Source: JAUICS01 sp964384335 (GTDB taxonomy: Bacteria > Pseudomonadota > Alphaproteobacteria > Micavibrionales > Micavibrionaceae). From it: a stretch of DNA of 49,957 bases. A program made the position numbers and the translations under genes. Within the stretch, counting starts at the first letter, position 1, and each line of letters starts with the position of its first letter. Shown in pieces: positions 25,866 to 35,229 of this stretch. The notes under the pieces are model-generated. The model saw nothing but the letters and a program-made list of their open reading frames with translations. It was not told the DNA's origin and did no database searches. The stretch spans positions 1 through 49,957 of the forward strand of contig CAYLKN010000015.1 of assembly GCA_964384335.1 (NCBI GenBank). The letters run 5' to 3'.

Positions 25866-26813
25866 ATGCGTTCAATCAAAAAATACATTTTCACATTTCT
25901 TGCCATTATATCCCTTTCCGCATGTGAAACCATGCATGAGGTCAGCACGTCGTTTGAGGAGATATGGCTCAATCTCCATACCTCTGACGAAGACCTTGAA
26001 AAAGAGGCGGAGCGGCAGGCAAAAGCAGATCTCGAATATGACCCGGATTTTCAGGATCCGCCCATAAAAGAACCGACAAGAAAAGCGGAATCCGAAAATC
26101 CGTCTGACAATAAAACTTCCGCAGTTTCTATGTCCGAAACTATGAAAAACCACGGTTCCGCAGATAATAACGCAAATAATAACAAAGACATCGCAAATGT
26201 TTCCGTTAGCGACGGCAGGGAAGACGATATGCGCATTGCATCAGCATGCCCGGATTATGATATCGTTAAGGACCTCGGTCAGCTTCATCAGTTTTACAAT
26301 CCTGAAAGTCCTGAACCCGGCGACCGGATAGCGCAGATAAACATCTCCGATATGGTATCTGAATGTTCAAGACTTGGAGAAGATATAGTTCTGGATATCA
26401 AAATAACATTTGATGCCATGCTTGGTCCGCGCTCCAGAATTTTTGAAAAGGACCAGCCCAGCATTTCCTATCCTTATTTTATTGCTGTTACAAACAAGAA
26501 TGGCGAGATATTGAACAAATCGATACACGCCGTATCAATGACATTCGGTCCTCTGGAAGTAACAAAATCTCATAATGCACGACTGAAAGAAATTATAACT
26601 CTTGATCCGGATAATCACAGTGCGGACAGCGTAAATGATATTATGATTCTTACCGGGTTTCAGCTGACTGAAGATGAGCTTGCCTACAACCTCTCACTAA
26701 GTTCCGGAAACGCATCAGGAGATCCGGCGGATATCAGACCTCGCCGCAATACCGGGGTAAACACTGCAGACTCAGATCGTGTTTCCACCCCTATGGAAAT
26801 GCCGGACCAGTAA
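25866..26813 (+). CDS. hypothetical lipoprotein
   Basis: A 315-residue protein with a lipoprotein signal: basic MRSIKKY, a hydrophobic stretch, and the lipobox LSAC at about residues 17-20, so Cys20 should be lipidated. After a region with charged repeats and an Asn-rich linker (about 100-118), a globular part of about 150 residues starts near ACPDYDIVKDLGQLHQF and ends near ELAYNLSLS. That part is rich in beta strands (DIVLDIKITFDAMLG, YPYFIAVTNKNGEIL). The C-terminus is polar and probably disordered. I recognise no family. Likely location is the inner or outer membrane, facing the periplasm. It precedes the methyltransferase gene by 81 bases. Confidence 0.72.
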   Translation: MRSIKKYIFTFLAIISLSACETMHEVSTSFEEIWLNLHTSDEDLEKEAERQAKADLEYDPDFQDPPIKEPTRKAESENPSDNKTSAVSMSETMKNHGSADNNANNNKDIANVSVSDGREDDMRIASACPDYDIVKDLGQLHQFYNPESPEPGDRIAQINISDMVSECSRLGEDIVLDIKITFDAMLGPRSRIFEKDQPSISYPYFIAVTNKNGEILNKSIHAVSMTFGPLEVTKSHNARLKEIITLDPDNHSADSVNDIMILTGFQLTEDELAYNLSLSSGNASGDPADIRPRRNTGVNTADSDRVSTPMEMPDQ

Positions 26814-26894
26814 TTTACGTCCCTATGTAACTTTACGTCTATGTGTTCAGACATTCCTCCGGTTAAACCGTCTTGACAGGCTTAAGAACAAGAG

Positions 26895-28226
26895 ATGAAA
26901 CCCGGCGCACGTCTGCAAACAGTTATAGAGATCCTTGAAGCGATAGAAAAAGCCAGCATACCCATGGACCTGACCTGCGGCGATTATTTTCGGCACCGCC
27001 GTTACATCGGTGCCAAGGACAGAAGTTATATCGCCACGACCGTTTATGGGGTTATGCGGTGTTATTCCAGGGTTAACTGGTGGCTTGAAAAGCTTGATAA
27101 GCTTCCAACACCGCGTAATCGTCTGCTTGTATACAGTGTTTTTTTCGGAAACGGCGAAGAGCCTGAGCATTTCGACGGCTCCAGGCATGCCCCTGCATCC
27201 CTTACAGAAGATGAAAGTGAACTTGTAAATAATCTAAAGGCACAAAACACAAACTTTCATAGTAAAGATATGCCGCCCCACATCCGGTACGAATGTCCGG
27301 AGATATACGAGGAAAGACTTAAAAACAAATTTGCAGACCGGTTTGCAGAGGAATTATCAGCTCTCAATGCGGAAGCAACCCTGGATCTGCGGGTCAACAC
27401 AGTGCTGGCGCCCCGTGACAAAGTCAAAGCCATGCTGGAGGCCGATGGTATTAATACGATTGAAACCCCGTATTCGCCCTGGGGCCTCCGCTGCCGGGAC
27501 AAAGTTTTTTTATCCAGGTCAAAAGCCTGGGGCAAAGGATGGATCGAGATCCAGGACGAAGGCGCACAGCTGATAAGTCTTCTGTGCGACTGCCGCCCGG
27601 GGGAGCAGGTTCTGGACTACTGCGCCGGCGCGGGGGGTAAAACGCTTGCACTTGCCAATATGATGGGCGGCAAAGGGCGAATAATCGCCATGGACATGCA
27701 TGCGGCAAGGCTCGAAAAGTCCCGCCAGCGTCTAAAAAGGGCAGGCGTCAGCGACTGTGTAGAGTTAAGACCCCTCCAGGACACGAAAAACAGGCGCTGG
27801 CTCAAACGTCAAAAGGCTAAATTCGATTGTGTCCTGCTTGACGTTCCCTGCTCGGGAACGGGCACGTGGCGCCGTAATCCCGATCTGCGCCGGCGCCAGT
27901 ATGGCCCGGGGCTTGAGGAACTTCTTACAATACAGAAAGAAATACTCGACGATACAGCTCCGCTTGTAAAACCCGGCGGGCGCATTGTTTATGCAACATG
28001 CTCCCTGCTTGAGGAGGAGAATGAAGAACAGATCAGACAGTTTCTTAATATGCATCCCGATTTCACTGTTATACCGCCTTACGGGCTATTTCCGCCGGGA
28101 AATGCGTGTCCCGTGGAAACCGGTGAAGAATATATGACTCTGACACCGTACAGGCATGGAACGGATGGATTTTTTGCAGCCTGCCTGCAAAAGCAAAACA
28201 GGATGCCCGATAAGGAAAGGTCATAA
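26895..28226 (+). CDS. RsmB/NOL1-NOP2-Sun family RNA m5C methyltransferase
   Basis: A 443-residue SAM-dependent RNA (cytosine-5) methyltransferase of the Sun family. The N-terminal ~230 residues are a helical RNA-binding part. The catalytic domain shows the SAM-binding VLDYCAGAGGKTLALANMM, LLDVPCSGTGTWRRNPDLR (motif IV, with the Cys that releases product) and VYATCSLLEEEN (motif VI, with the nucleophilic Cys). Bacterial members usually methylate 16S rRNA C967 (RsmB) or other rRNA or tRNA sites; which one cannot be stated from sequence. It lies just upstream of infC, both rightward. Confidence 0.9.
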   Translation: MKPGARLQTVIEILEAIEKASIPMDLTCGDYFRHRRYIGAKDRSYIATTVYGVMRCYSRVNWWLEKLDKLPTPRNRLLVYSVFFGNGEEPEHFDGSRHAPASLTEDESELVNNLKAQNTNFHSKDMPPHIRYECPEIYEERLKNKFADRFAEELSALNAEATLDLRVNTVLAPRDKVKAMLEADGINTIETPYSPWGLRCRDKVFLSRSKAWGKGWIEIQDEGAQLISLLCDCRPGEQVLDYCAGAGGKTLALANMMGGKGRIIAMDMHAARLEKSRQRLKRAGVSDCVELRPLQDTKNRRWLKRQKAKFDCVLLDVPCSGTGTWRRNPDLRRRQYGPGLEELLTIQKEILDDTAPLVKPGGRIVYATCSLLEEENEEQIRQFLNMHPDFTVIPPYGLFPPGNACPVETGEEYMTLTPYRHGTDGFFAACLQKQNRMPDKERS

Positions 28227-28303
28227 ATAGGGTATGGGAATCCCTGTTTTCTGTGATATATACTAAAAAATTATTTGTTCTTAACTACAAAGGAGATTGT
28301 ATC

Positions 28304-28837
28304 ATCAATAAACAAACACAAGGCGGAAAAGACGAAGGACCGCGCGTCAATGACCAGATAAAAGCGGAAACCGTCCGCTTGATCGATGCCGACGGAGAAA
28401 TGATCGGCGTAACACCGTTGCAGGATGCTTTAAAAGCCGCTGAAGACGCCGAACTTGATCTGGTGGAGGTTTCGCCGAATGCAAATCCTCCCGTCTGCAA
28501 AATCTTGAACCACGGCAAATATAAGTACGAACAGCAGAAAAAAGCGGCCGAGGCCAGAAAAAAACAAAAAACAATCGACGTTAAGGAAATTAAGCTCAGA
28601 CCGGGTATTGAGGAGCATGACTTCGACGTAAAAATGAGAAACGCGCGTCGTTTCCTGGAGGACGGAAACAAAGTCAAGGTTACCATGCGATTCAGAGGGC
28701 GCGAACTCGCGCATCAGGAAATCGGCGTTAAAGTCGTGGAACGTCTGAAGGAAGCAGTTTCAGATATTTCAAAAGTTGATTTCGGCCCCCGGCTTGAAGG
28801 CCGTCAGATGATCATGGTGCTTTCTGCCGAAAAATAA
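28304..28837 (+). CDS. infC: translation initiation factor IF-3 with probable AUC start
   Basis: IF-3 binds the 30S subunit, prevents 50S joining and checks the start codon. The core is intact: GPRVNDQIKAETVRLIDADGE, LDLVEVSPNANPPVCKILN, KEIKLRPGIEEHDFDVKMRNA and DFGPRLEGRQMIMVL. There is no ATG, GTG or TTG correctly spaced from a ribosome-binding site. AGGAG (28291-28295) is followed by ATC at 28301 and 28304, at spacings of 5 and 8. I use 28304, giving 177 residues. In Escherichia coli infC starts with AUU and IF-3 represses its own translation by rejecting that codon, so the same control is likely here. An in-frame GTG at 28253 has no ribosome-binding site. Confidence 0.95.
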   Translation: MNKQTQGGKDEGPRVNDQIKAETVRLIDADGEMIGVTPLQDALKAAEDAELDLVEVSPNANPPVCKILNHGKYKYEQQKKAAEARKKQKTIDVKEIKLRPGIEEHDFDVKMRNARRFLEDGNKVKVTMRFRGRELAHQEIGVKVVERLKEAVSDISKVDFGPRLEGRQMIMVLSAEK

Positions 28838-28874
28838 GTCTCCAGTAGTTTGGATAAAGAAGGCATAAGCATAA

Positions 28875-28900
28875 AAAACCCGGCGCGAACGCCGGGTTTT
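28875..28900. terminator. bidirectional terminator between infC and the porin
   Basis: An 11-bp perfect stem (AAAACCCGGCG / CGCCGGGTTTT) with a four-base loop has T tracts on both strands, as expected for a shared terminator of two convergent genes. It lies 37 bases after the infC stop and 22 bases after the porin stop. Confidence 0.9.
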
Positions 28901-28922
28901 CTGTGTTTATACAGTGTAACGA

Positions 28923-30167
28923 TTAGAAGTTGATTTGAGTACCGACAAGTACGCCAACGGCTTCGGTGTCCTTTGATGTTCCTGCGAGTGCACCTGTAAG
29001 ATCGCCTGGCTCTTCAATTTCGGTGTAGCTGACGCTACCGCGGAAAGTCATTCCAGGTCCGTATGTGTAGATCACACCACCAGTGTAACGGGTTGTCTCA
29101 AGTTCACCGTCCGTTGATGTCAGGAATTCAAGCTCCTGGTCTTTCTTGTAGTAAGTAGCACCAAACTTGAAAGGTCCGTGGGTATAATCGGCACCGATGA
29201 CATATGTCTGACGCTCGGCATCGTTGTTGTTAGAGTCATCAACACCCCAGTCATCTTCCTGGTAAGCGGCACCAAGTCCGAAAGCTTTCCAGTTGATGTC
29301 AAGACCAACGTTCCATGCGGTTCTGTCATCAGTTTCGGCTGTTTCGTTTGTACCATCACCATCGACATCGGCTGTTCCCAGTACATCTGTAGTGAAAGTA
29401 CCGTTGTCTTCTTCCTGAACCTGTGTGAAACCGACACCTAGGTTGACGCCGACATCCTCAAACTTACCCTGATAACGGGCGGCAATTGAGTACGCTTCGC
29501 CAAGATCCCCTGTCTGGTCATCCTGGTTCACACCAAAAGCCTGAGTCTGGTTTGCTTCTGCTGCAACTTCTGGGATGTAGGAAACACCGGCCTGGAACCC
29601 GCTGAATACAGGTGTCAGGTAAGTGATGCCTGTCTGGCGGTCAGCCGCATCCATGTCATAGTCCTGATCGAACAGGAAGCCGCGACCGGCATTGCTGCGC
29701 AGGTTACGTGTCAGAGTTCCTCTTGCGACCGAATAATTAACAGGATCGATAGAATTCCTCAGACCGTCAAGGTTTCCGTCCGCGCTTGGTGCACCGACCT
29801 GAAGGAGGAAAGCAGCGTTGTCTTCCTCACCAAGATTGATACGTCCCCATCCGCCGGAGAGGAAAGCATATGCTTCTTCAACATTGTTTGCAGAACGTGT
29901 ATCGCCCTGAAGGTCGTATTCAAAGTAACCACCAACGGTCAGGCCGTTGTCAAGTGTGGTCGAACCGGAAAAACGCAGCTCGTCTTCTCTGAGAATATCG
30001 ATGGCTCTTTCATCTGTTCCAGGCGCACTGTCCTGATCAAGATAGGCTACGTAGCCTTTGTAAACACCGCTAACGCCGAGCTTAACACCGCCGTCCTTGG
30101 CATATGCCGGAGACACGGCAAGTGAAGCAGCAGCAACAGCAGCACTTGTCAATAATAGTTTTTTCAT
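28923..30167 (-). CDS. outer-membrane porin
   Basis: A 414-residue porin of the alphaproteobacterial general-porin type. The signal peptide ends in AYA before KDGGVKL. The mature protein is made of short alternating strands (GVYKGYVAYLDQD, LTVGGYFEYDLQGD, INLGEEDNAAFLLQVG) and acidic, Gly/Asn-rich loops, one of which (about residues 240-280) carries a Thr/Asp-rich repeat of acidic residues. It ends with the aromatic residue Phe (GTQINF) required for BAM-mediated assembly. A GGAGG sequence eight bases before the ATG gives strong translation, so abundant expression is expected. Confidence 0.92.
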   Translation of the reverse strand: MKKLLLTSAAVAAASLAVSPAYAKDGGVKLGVSGVYKGYVAYLDQDSAPGTDERAIDILREDELRFSGSTTLDNGLTVGGYFEYDLQGDTRSANNVEEAYAFLSGGWGRINLGEEDNAAFLLQVGAPSADGNLDGLRNSIDPVNYSVARGTLTRNLRSNAGRGFLFDQDYDMDAADRQTGITYLTPVFSGFQAGVSYIPEVAAEANQTQAFGVNQDDQTGDLGEAYSIAARYQGKFEDVGVNLGVGFTQVQEEDNGTFTTDVLGTADVDGDGTNETAETDDRTAWNVGLDINWKAFGLGAAYQEDDWGVDDSNNNDAERQTYVIGADYTHGPFKFGATYYKKDQELEFLTSTDGELETTRYTGGVIYTYGPGMTFRGSVSYTEIEEPGDLTGALAGTSKDTEAVGVLVGTQINF

Positions 30168-30268
30168 GGTCTTTCCTCCGTAGTGTTTGGACCTGTTTAA
30201 CGAATTTGAATAATCCAGACTGGATCTTTCGTGAAATGTTTAAGGCACAATGCCATAAACTGTGTAAG

Positions 30269-30297
30269 ATTAAGCCATCGATACATGAAATGGTCAA
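30269..30297 (-). promoter_or_regulatory. candidate porin promoter
   Basis: On the minus strand TTGACC (30292-30297) and CTTAAT (30269-30274) are separated by 17 bases, giving a leader of about 100 bases before the porin ATG. The match is moderate at the -10, and other weaker boxes exist in this 296-bp intergenic region, which otherwise holds no gene I can support. Confidence 0.35.
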
Positions 30298-30463
30298 CAT
30301 GCAGTTTTGATGCGGATGTGTATTTTTTCAACATCGTTGCAAAAAAGTCACAGCATGGTCACCGAGGACATAACGGAACGTCATATGCTTAACAGGACAT
30401 ATCCGACTTGAGAAAGCAGATTATGCATGCTATTCAAATTCTTTGAATTAAAGGAATGAAACC

Positions 30464-31039
30464 ATGGCTTATTCACAACATTTTTTCCGCCTGCCCCTGA
30501 TAATTGCGGGTGTGGCGGCGTTATCACTGACATCATGCGGCGGTGTGGAATCCGAAGCAAAATATCCGACTGGTGCGGACCGATCTGAAACCGGCGATAA
30601 TATATATAAAAAGCCGGACAGCATTTTCGGCGAAGGGGGCATTGCAGGCGCCATCGGTAGTATAGGCGGCGGTAATGACGACGAGTCAAGGACCGGTGCC
30701 GCCGGCCTTGCCATTAATGCCCATCTCTGGCGGGCATCGCTGGAAACGGTTTCTTTCCTTCCACTTGTAAGTGCGGATCCGTTTGGCGGAGTTATTATAA
30801 CGGACTGGTACACGCCAAAGGAGACCGATACATCCCGTTTCAAGATAAATGTGTTTATTCTTGACCGTCAGCTGCGCACAGATGCCCTTCAGGTCAGGGT
30901 ATTCAAGAAGGAATCGCAAAACGGCCAGTGGATTGATGCACCTGTTTCGCCTGATATGGCCAGACAGCTTGAAAACACAATTCTGACGCGGGCAAGAGAA
31001 ATGCGTGTTGCACAAATGCGACGGGCGGACTCGCAATAG
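30464..31039 (+). CDS. DUF3576-family lipoprotein
   Basis: A 191-residue lipoprotein with lipobox LTSC in the signal sequence (AALSLTSCGG), then an acidic linker and the DUF3576 domain: AINAHLWRASLETVSFLPLVSADPFGGVIITDWY, RFKINVFILDRQLRTDALQVRVFKK and VSPDMARQLENTILTRARE. The family is restricted largely to alphaproteobacteria, almost always next to leuS and lptE, as here. That suggests an envelope or LPS-transport role, not proven. An AAGGA ribosome-binding site precedes the ATG. The leuS start follows by 38 bases, so the three genes form an operon. Confidence 0.93.
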   Translation: MAYSQHFFRLPLIIAGVAALSLTSCGGVESEAKYPTGADRSETGDNIYKKPDSIFGEGGIAGAIGSIGGGNDDESRTGAAGLAINAHLWRASLETVSFLPLVSADPFGGVIITDWYTPKETDTSRFKINVFILDRQLRTDALQVRVFKKESQNGQWIDAPVSPDMARQLENTILTRAREMRVAQMRRADSQ

Positions 31040-31077
31040 GGTTGAATTGTGGATTAATGATCGGAAAATTGTGAAAA

Positions 31078-33648
31078 ATGGGCAATTACAATATCGCAAA
31101 AACAGAAGCCAAATGGCAGAAAATCTGGGATGAAAAGTCCTGCTTCCGTGTGACGGAAACGTCACAGCGCGAAAAATACTACGTGCTTGAAATGTTTCCT
31201 TACCCTTCCGGCCGGATTCATGTGGGGCATGTGCGCAACTACACGCTCGGGGATGTTGTGGCCCGCTTTAAAAAGGCACAGGGGTTTGAAGTCCTGCATC
31301 CCATGGGTTGGGATGCTTTCGGCCTGCCGGCCGAGAATGCGGCGATCGCCGGCGGCAGACATCCCAAAGAATGGACAGAATCCAATATTGAAGCCATGCG
31401 CAAACAGCTGGAACGCATGGGCCTTTCCATAGACTGGTCGCGGGAAGTTAATACCAGCAGCCCATGTTACTTTAAGCATGAACAGAAAATGTTCCTTGAT
31501 TTCTATAAAAAAGGAATAGCTTACCGCAAAGAATCCGTTGTCAATTGGGACCCCGTAGACAACACAGTTCTCGCCAATGAACAGGTGATCGACGGTAAGG
31601 GATGGCGTACCGGCGCACCCGTCGAGCGCCGCAGACTTAATCAATGGTTCCTCAGGATCACGGATTATGCCGAACAGCTTTTAGAGGAAATTCAAAATCT
31701 TGACGGCTGGCCGGAGAAAGTCCGGATCATGCAGGAAAACTGGATCGGAAAATCACGGGGCCTGCAATTTAAATGGCAGATCAAGGGCTTTGGTGAGGAT
31801 GTAGAGGTTTTTACAACACGGCCTGACACTCTTTTTGGCGCCTCTTTTCTCGCGCTGGCCCCGGACCATCCGCTTTCTGCGAAACTGGCCTCGCATAAAA
31901 GCGGATACACGGACTTTATCAAACAGTGTGAAAGTACAGGCACATCCGAGGAGGCCATTGAAAAAGCCGAGAAAGTCGGTTTCGATACAGGGTACAAAGC
32001 CACAAATCCAATGCTGCCGGGATATGAACTGCCGGTCTACCTGGCAAATTTTGTTCTGATGGATTACGGAACTGGTGCAGTATTTGGCGTTCCCGCACAT
32101 GACCAGAGAGACCTTGACTTTGCCAGAAAATACAATCTGGACGTCATCCCCGTAGTCCTTCCGCCCGATCAGGATCCGGAAAGTTTTACGATTGAGAATG
32201 AGGCCTATAAAGACGCCGGCACGATTTATAATTCTGACTTTATGGACGGCCTTGATGTTGAGGATGCAAAAACCGCCTGCATAAAAAAAGCGGAAACGCT
32301 GGGTAACGGGTTCGGTGTTACCAAATACCGCCTGCGTGACTGGGGAGTCTCGCGTCAGCGGTACTGGGGATGTCCGATTCCTGTTGTTTACAGACAAAGC
32401 GACGGCGCCTGTATCCCTGTGCCTGAGCATATGCTCCCGGTCGAACTGCCCGAGGATGTTGATTTTTCAGAGTCCGGAAACCCGCTCGACCGTCATCCGA
32501 CCTGGAAGTACACGACATGTCCGGAAACGGGCGAACCCGCCATACGGGAAACCGACACCTTCGATACGTTTTTCGAATCAAGCTGGTATTTCGCGCGCTA
32601 TTGCGATGCAGACAACGCGGAAAAGCCTTTCGATAAGTCAAAAGCCGGACACTGGCTGCCTGTCGATCAATATATAGGCGGTGTCGAGCATGCCGTTCTG
32701 CATCTTCTTTATGCGCGGTTTTTTACCAAGGCTCTCCGGGATTGCGGCTATCTTGACGCTGATGAACCTTTTAAGGCTCTTTATACACAAGGCATGGTCA
32801 CACACCGTACCTACAGAGATGAAGCCGGCAACTGGGTTTTCCCTTCGGAAGTTACACAGGACAGCGCCGGCAACCTTGTTACACTCCAGGACGGAAAACC
32901 CGTTAAAGCCGGCCGTATAGAAAAAATGTCAAAATCCAAAAAGAACGTGGTGGACCCGGAAGAGATTTTTGAAGGCTACGGCGCAGATGCGGCACGCCTT
33001 TTTATCCTTTCGGATTCTCCGCCCGACCGGGATCTGGAATGGTCGGAAGCCGGACTGGAAGGGGCGTGGCGATACATTAAAAGGCTTTACCGCATGGTTG
33101 CCGAACCGCCTTTTCCTATTCCGGATAAGACGGAAACGCTGCCTGAAACCCTCTCTGATAGTGCACTTCAGGCTTTAAGGGAAATAAATCGTGCGGTAAA
33201 AGATACGGCCGACACCATTAACAGTTTTCATATGAACAAGGCCGTTGCCAGGCTCAGGGAGATGAGCAATACGCTGTCCGCCCTCAAGGGGGATAATGAT
33301 GACGAACGGATCGTATATCGGTTCGGTCTTGAAACGCTGCTGATCTGTTTTAATCCCATGATCCCGCATATATGCGAAGAACTCTGGCAGATACTGGGTA
33401 ATACCCGGCTGCTCGCCGAGACGCCCTGGCCGGAAGCGGATCCGGCCATGCTGGAAGAAGACAGCGTTACCATCGCAGTTCAGGTCAACGGGCGGGTCAA
33501 AGCAACGATAACCCTCTCCAAAAATGCCGGAAAAGAAGAGGCCGAGCAGAAAGCCCTTTCCGCGCCCGCAGTAAAAAGGGTCCTGGCCGATAAGCCGATC
33601 CGTAAAGTCATCATCGTACCGAACAAAATCGTCAATGTCGTTGTTTAA
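31078..33648 (+). CDS. leuS: leucyl-tRNA synthetase
   Basis: An 856-residue class I synthetase charging tRNA-Leu. The HIGH-type motif is PYPSGRIHVGHVRNYTLGD and the KMSKS motif is EKMSKSKKNVVDPE. The editing CP1 domain lies between about residues 220 and 420 (TTRPDTLFGASFLALAPDHPL). The catalytic-domain element WDAFGLPAENAA and the C-terminal tRNA-binding domain ending in VQVNGRVKATI are present. Length is typical and no insertion or loss is evident. The 3' end overlaps the lptE start by 14 bases. Confidence 0.98.
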   Translation: MGNYNIAKTEAKWQKIWDEKSCFRVTETSQREKYYVLEMFPYPSGRIHVGHVRNYTLGDVVARFKKAQGFEVLHPMGWDAFGLPAENAAIAGGRHPKEWTESNIEAMRKQLERMGLSIDWSREVNTSSPCYFKHEQKMFLDFYKKGIAYRKESVVNWDPVDNTVLANEQVIDGKGWRTGAPVERRRLNQWFLRITDYAEQLLEEIQNLDGWPEKVRIMQENWIGKSRGLQFKWQIKGFGEDVEVFTTRPDTLFGASFLALAPDHPLSAKLASHKSGYTDFIKQCESTGTSEEAIEKAEKVGFDTGYKATNPMLPGYELPVYLANFVLMDYGTGAVFGVPAHDQRDLDFARKYNLDVIPVVLPPDQDPESFTIENEAYKDAGTIYNSDFMDGLDVEDAKTACIKKAETLGNGFGVTKYRLRDWGVSRQRYWGCPIPVVYRQSDGACIPVPEHMLPVELPEDVDFSESGNPLDRHPTWKYTTCPETGEPAIRETDTFDTFFESSWYFARYCDADNAEKPFDKSKAGHWLPVDQYIGGVEHAVLHLLYARFFTKALRDCGYLDADEPFKALYTQGMVTHRTYRDEAGNWVFPSEVTQDSAGNLVTLQDGKPVKAGRIEKMSKSKKNVVDPEEIFEGYGADAARLFILSDSPPDRDLEWSEAGLEGAWRYIKRLYRMVAEPPFPIPDKTETLPETLSDSALQALREINRAVKDTADTINSFHMNKAVARLREMSNTLSALKGDNDDERIVYRFGLETLLICFNPMIPHICEELWQILGNTRLLAETPWPEADPAMLEEDSVTIAVQVNGRVKATITLSKNAGKEEAEQKALSAPAVKRVLADKPIRKVIIVPNKIVNVVV

Positions 33649-34189
33649 AAAAAAACCGGCAGGCTTTATACTGTCTTTAGGATTTGGTCTTTTTCTTACC
33701 TCGGGTGTTGCGGGAACTTTAACCGCCTGCGGTTATAAGCCGCTTTACGGTGAATACAGCGACAATGCGGAACGGAAAAGCGCGGCAGAAAAACTTGGTC
33801 AGATACAGATTGCGATTATCCCGGACCGCGAAGGCCAGATCCTCAGGAATTTGCTGATTGACAGTTTTCATGCAAATGACAGGGCAGGAAATTTTCTGTA
33901 TACCCTTGAGGTCAGACCCGTAAAGCAGAACATTATTGAATTTGATATTACTGAAGAGTCCGATACAACCCGGGCGCAGCTCAAACTCTCGACAAGATTA
34001 TCCCTTAAAAACAGAGAAAACGGGGAGAGGTTACTGAACCGTGAACTGCGTTCCTTTGTAAGCTACAACATTCTTGACAATCAGCATGCGACACGCGTAT
34101 CCAGGCAGACTGCGCTCGAAAACGGAATCAGGGATCTGGCGCGCCAGATCGAAACCCAGGTTGCATTATATTTCAGACAGGATCACTGA
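33635..34189 (+). CDS. lptE: LPS-assembly lipoprotein LptE
   Basis: A 184-residue outer-membrane lipoprotein that plugs the LptD barrel and helps place LPS at the cell surface. The lipobox is LTACGYKPLYG, where the residues just after the Cys are the family hallmark. The rest is beta-rich with the expected LptE pattern (LGQIQIAIIPDREGQILRNL, RAQLKLSTRLSL). It overlaps leuS by 14 bases in another frame, so the two are translationally coupled. In many alphaproteobacteria holA comes next in this operon; here it does not, and a leftward membrane-protein gene follows. Confidence 0.9.
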   Translation: MSLFKKKPAGFILSLGFGLFLTSGVAGTLTACGYKPLYGEYSDNAERKSAAEKLGQIQIAIIPDREGQILRNLLIDSFHANDRAGNFLYTLEVRPVKQNIIEFDITEESDTTRAQLKLSTRLSLKNRENGERLLNRELRSFVSYNILDNQHATRVSRQTALENGIRDLARQIETQVALYFRQDH

Positions 34190-34231
34190 TCACCCGCCAT
34201 CAAGAATTTCCCCTGATAAAAAATTCCGGGA

Positions 34232-34588
34232 TCAGAAAAAGGACATAATCCAGCGGTGCACGAAATAGGCAATAACCAGACAGCCTGCACCCGAACAATA
34301 TAGCCCCCAGAATGGCAGGCTCAGCCTGTCTGCAAACAAAAAAGGCACAAAAAAGAAAAGCGAAAGCGGAACAGCCACAAAAATACTTTTTGCAAACTGA
34401 ACACTGGCCTGCGGATCATTATGTTCGATGTAGCTGAACGGAAGGACAAGCATGGTTGCAACCGGAAGCGCGATTATAAATCCTGCCAGATCCGGGCGCT
34501 TACCAGCCAGCCAGCTCGTAAAAGCAATAACACAGGATGATATAAGAATTTTTAAGGCTGAGAAAAGCATAGGGTATTGTATGCTCAT
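34232..34588 (-). CDS. GlpM/DUF3147-like membrane protein
   Basis: A 118-residue membrane protein with about four hydrophobic helices (starting SALKILISSCVIAFTSWLAG). The motif GKRPDLAGFIIALPVATM and the following SQFAKS-like loop resemble the GlpM/DUF3147 group of small integral membrane proteins of unknown role. I am only moderately sure of the family. It faces lptE (42 bases between stops) and is followed by no close leftward partner, while cheZ lies upstream 32 bases away on the same strand. Confidence 0.65.
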   Translation of the reverse strand: MSIQYPMLFSALKILISSCVIAFTSWLAGKRPDLAGFIIALPVATMLVLPFSYIEHNDPQASVQFAKSIFVAVPLSLFFFVPFLFADRLSLPFWGLYCSGAGCLVIAYFVHRWIMSFF

Positions 34589-34620
34589 CCATGCGATTAG
34601 AAAATTTAAAAAATACAGAT

Positions 34621-35229
34621 TTATTCAAAAAAACTGTCAATTTCCTCCTGACTGGATGTGCGGTCGGCGGGATTGGAGATTTTTCCGTTGACCTCGATAT
34701 CAATACCCATGCGCCCAAGAGTAGAGGAAAGACGATCCTCGACTTTTTGAAGGTTATTCAGTGTTGCACGAATACGCTGGCTCGTTATGTCCTGAAACTC
34801 GCAGGCCATAAAGATTTCCTGAAGATCGGCGTTTATTGCCTCCATAGTCGTCTTGTATTCTGCCTTGTTTTTATCTCCCATATTGTCCAGGTTGCCCGAT
34901 ATTCTGTCGGCCGCATCAAGAATACGCGTTGCCGCCTGTTCCGTAATTCTGACGACCGTATCCAGTTCAACACCTGCATTCAGGGGTGTTTTGGAATCTT
35001 CTTTTTGTGAAACTGCACTCAAAACTTCCACCATCTCGGTAAAATGTTTTTTCGTTGTTTCCTCCGCCATCCCGACAAGCTGGGATGTTGCATTGACTTC
35101 CATCGAAAGCTCGTCAAGGCGACGGTCAATATCTTTTTTAAAGAACAAAAGCTGTTCGTGTATTTCCGATACCATCTCCGTAATATCGCGGTTATTGGTC
35201 ATCGGTTTTTTTGAAACATTTCCAGTCAT
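34621..35229 (-). CDS. cheZ: CheZ-type chemotaxis protein phosphatase
   Basis: A 202-residue helical protein resembling CheZ, which dephosphorylates CheY-P. The catalytic segment MACEFQDITSQRIR contains Asp147 and Gln151 at the positions equivalent to the Asp143 and Gln147 of the enterobacterial enzyme. The long N-terminal helix bundle and an acidic C-terminal tail (TSSQEEIDSFFE) match the CheY-binding end of the family. No cheY or other chemotaxis gene is adjacent, so it is an orphan here. Together with the YjfB-like protein it suggests motility. Confidence 0.88.
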   Translation of the reverse strand: MTGNVSKKPMTNNRDITEMVSEIHEQLLFFKKDIDRRLDELSMEVNATSQLVGMAEETTKKHFTEMVEVLSAVSQKEDSKTPLNAGVELDTVVRITEQAATRILDAADRISGNLDNMGDKNKAEYKTTMEAINADLQEIFMACEFQDITSQRIRATLNNLQKVEDRLSSTLGRMGIDIEVNGKISNPADRTSSQEEIDSFFE

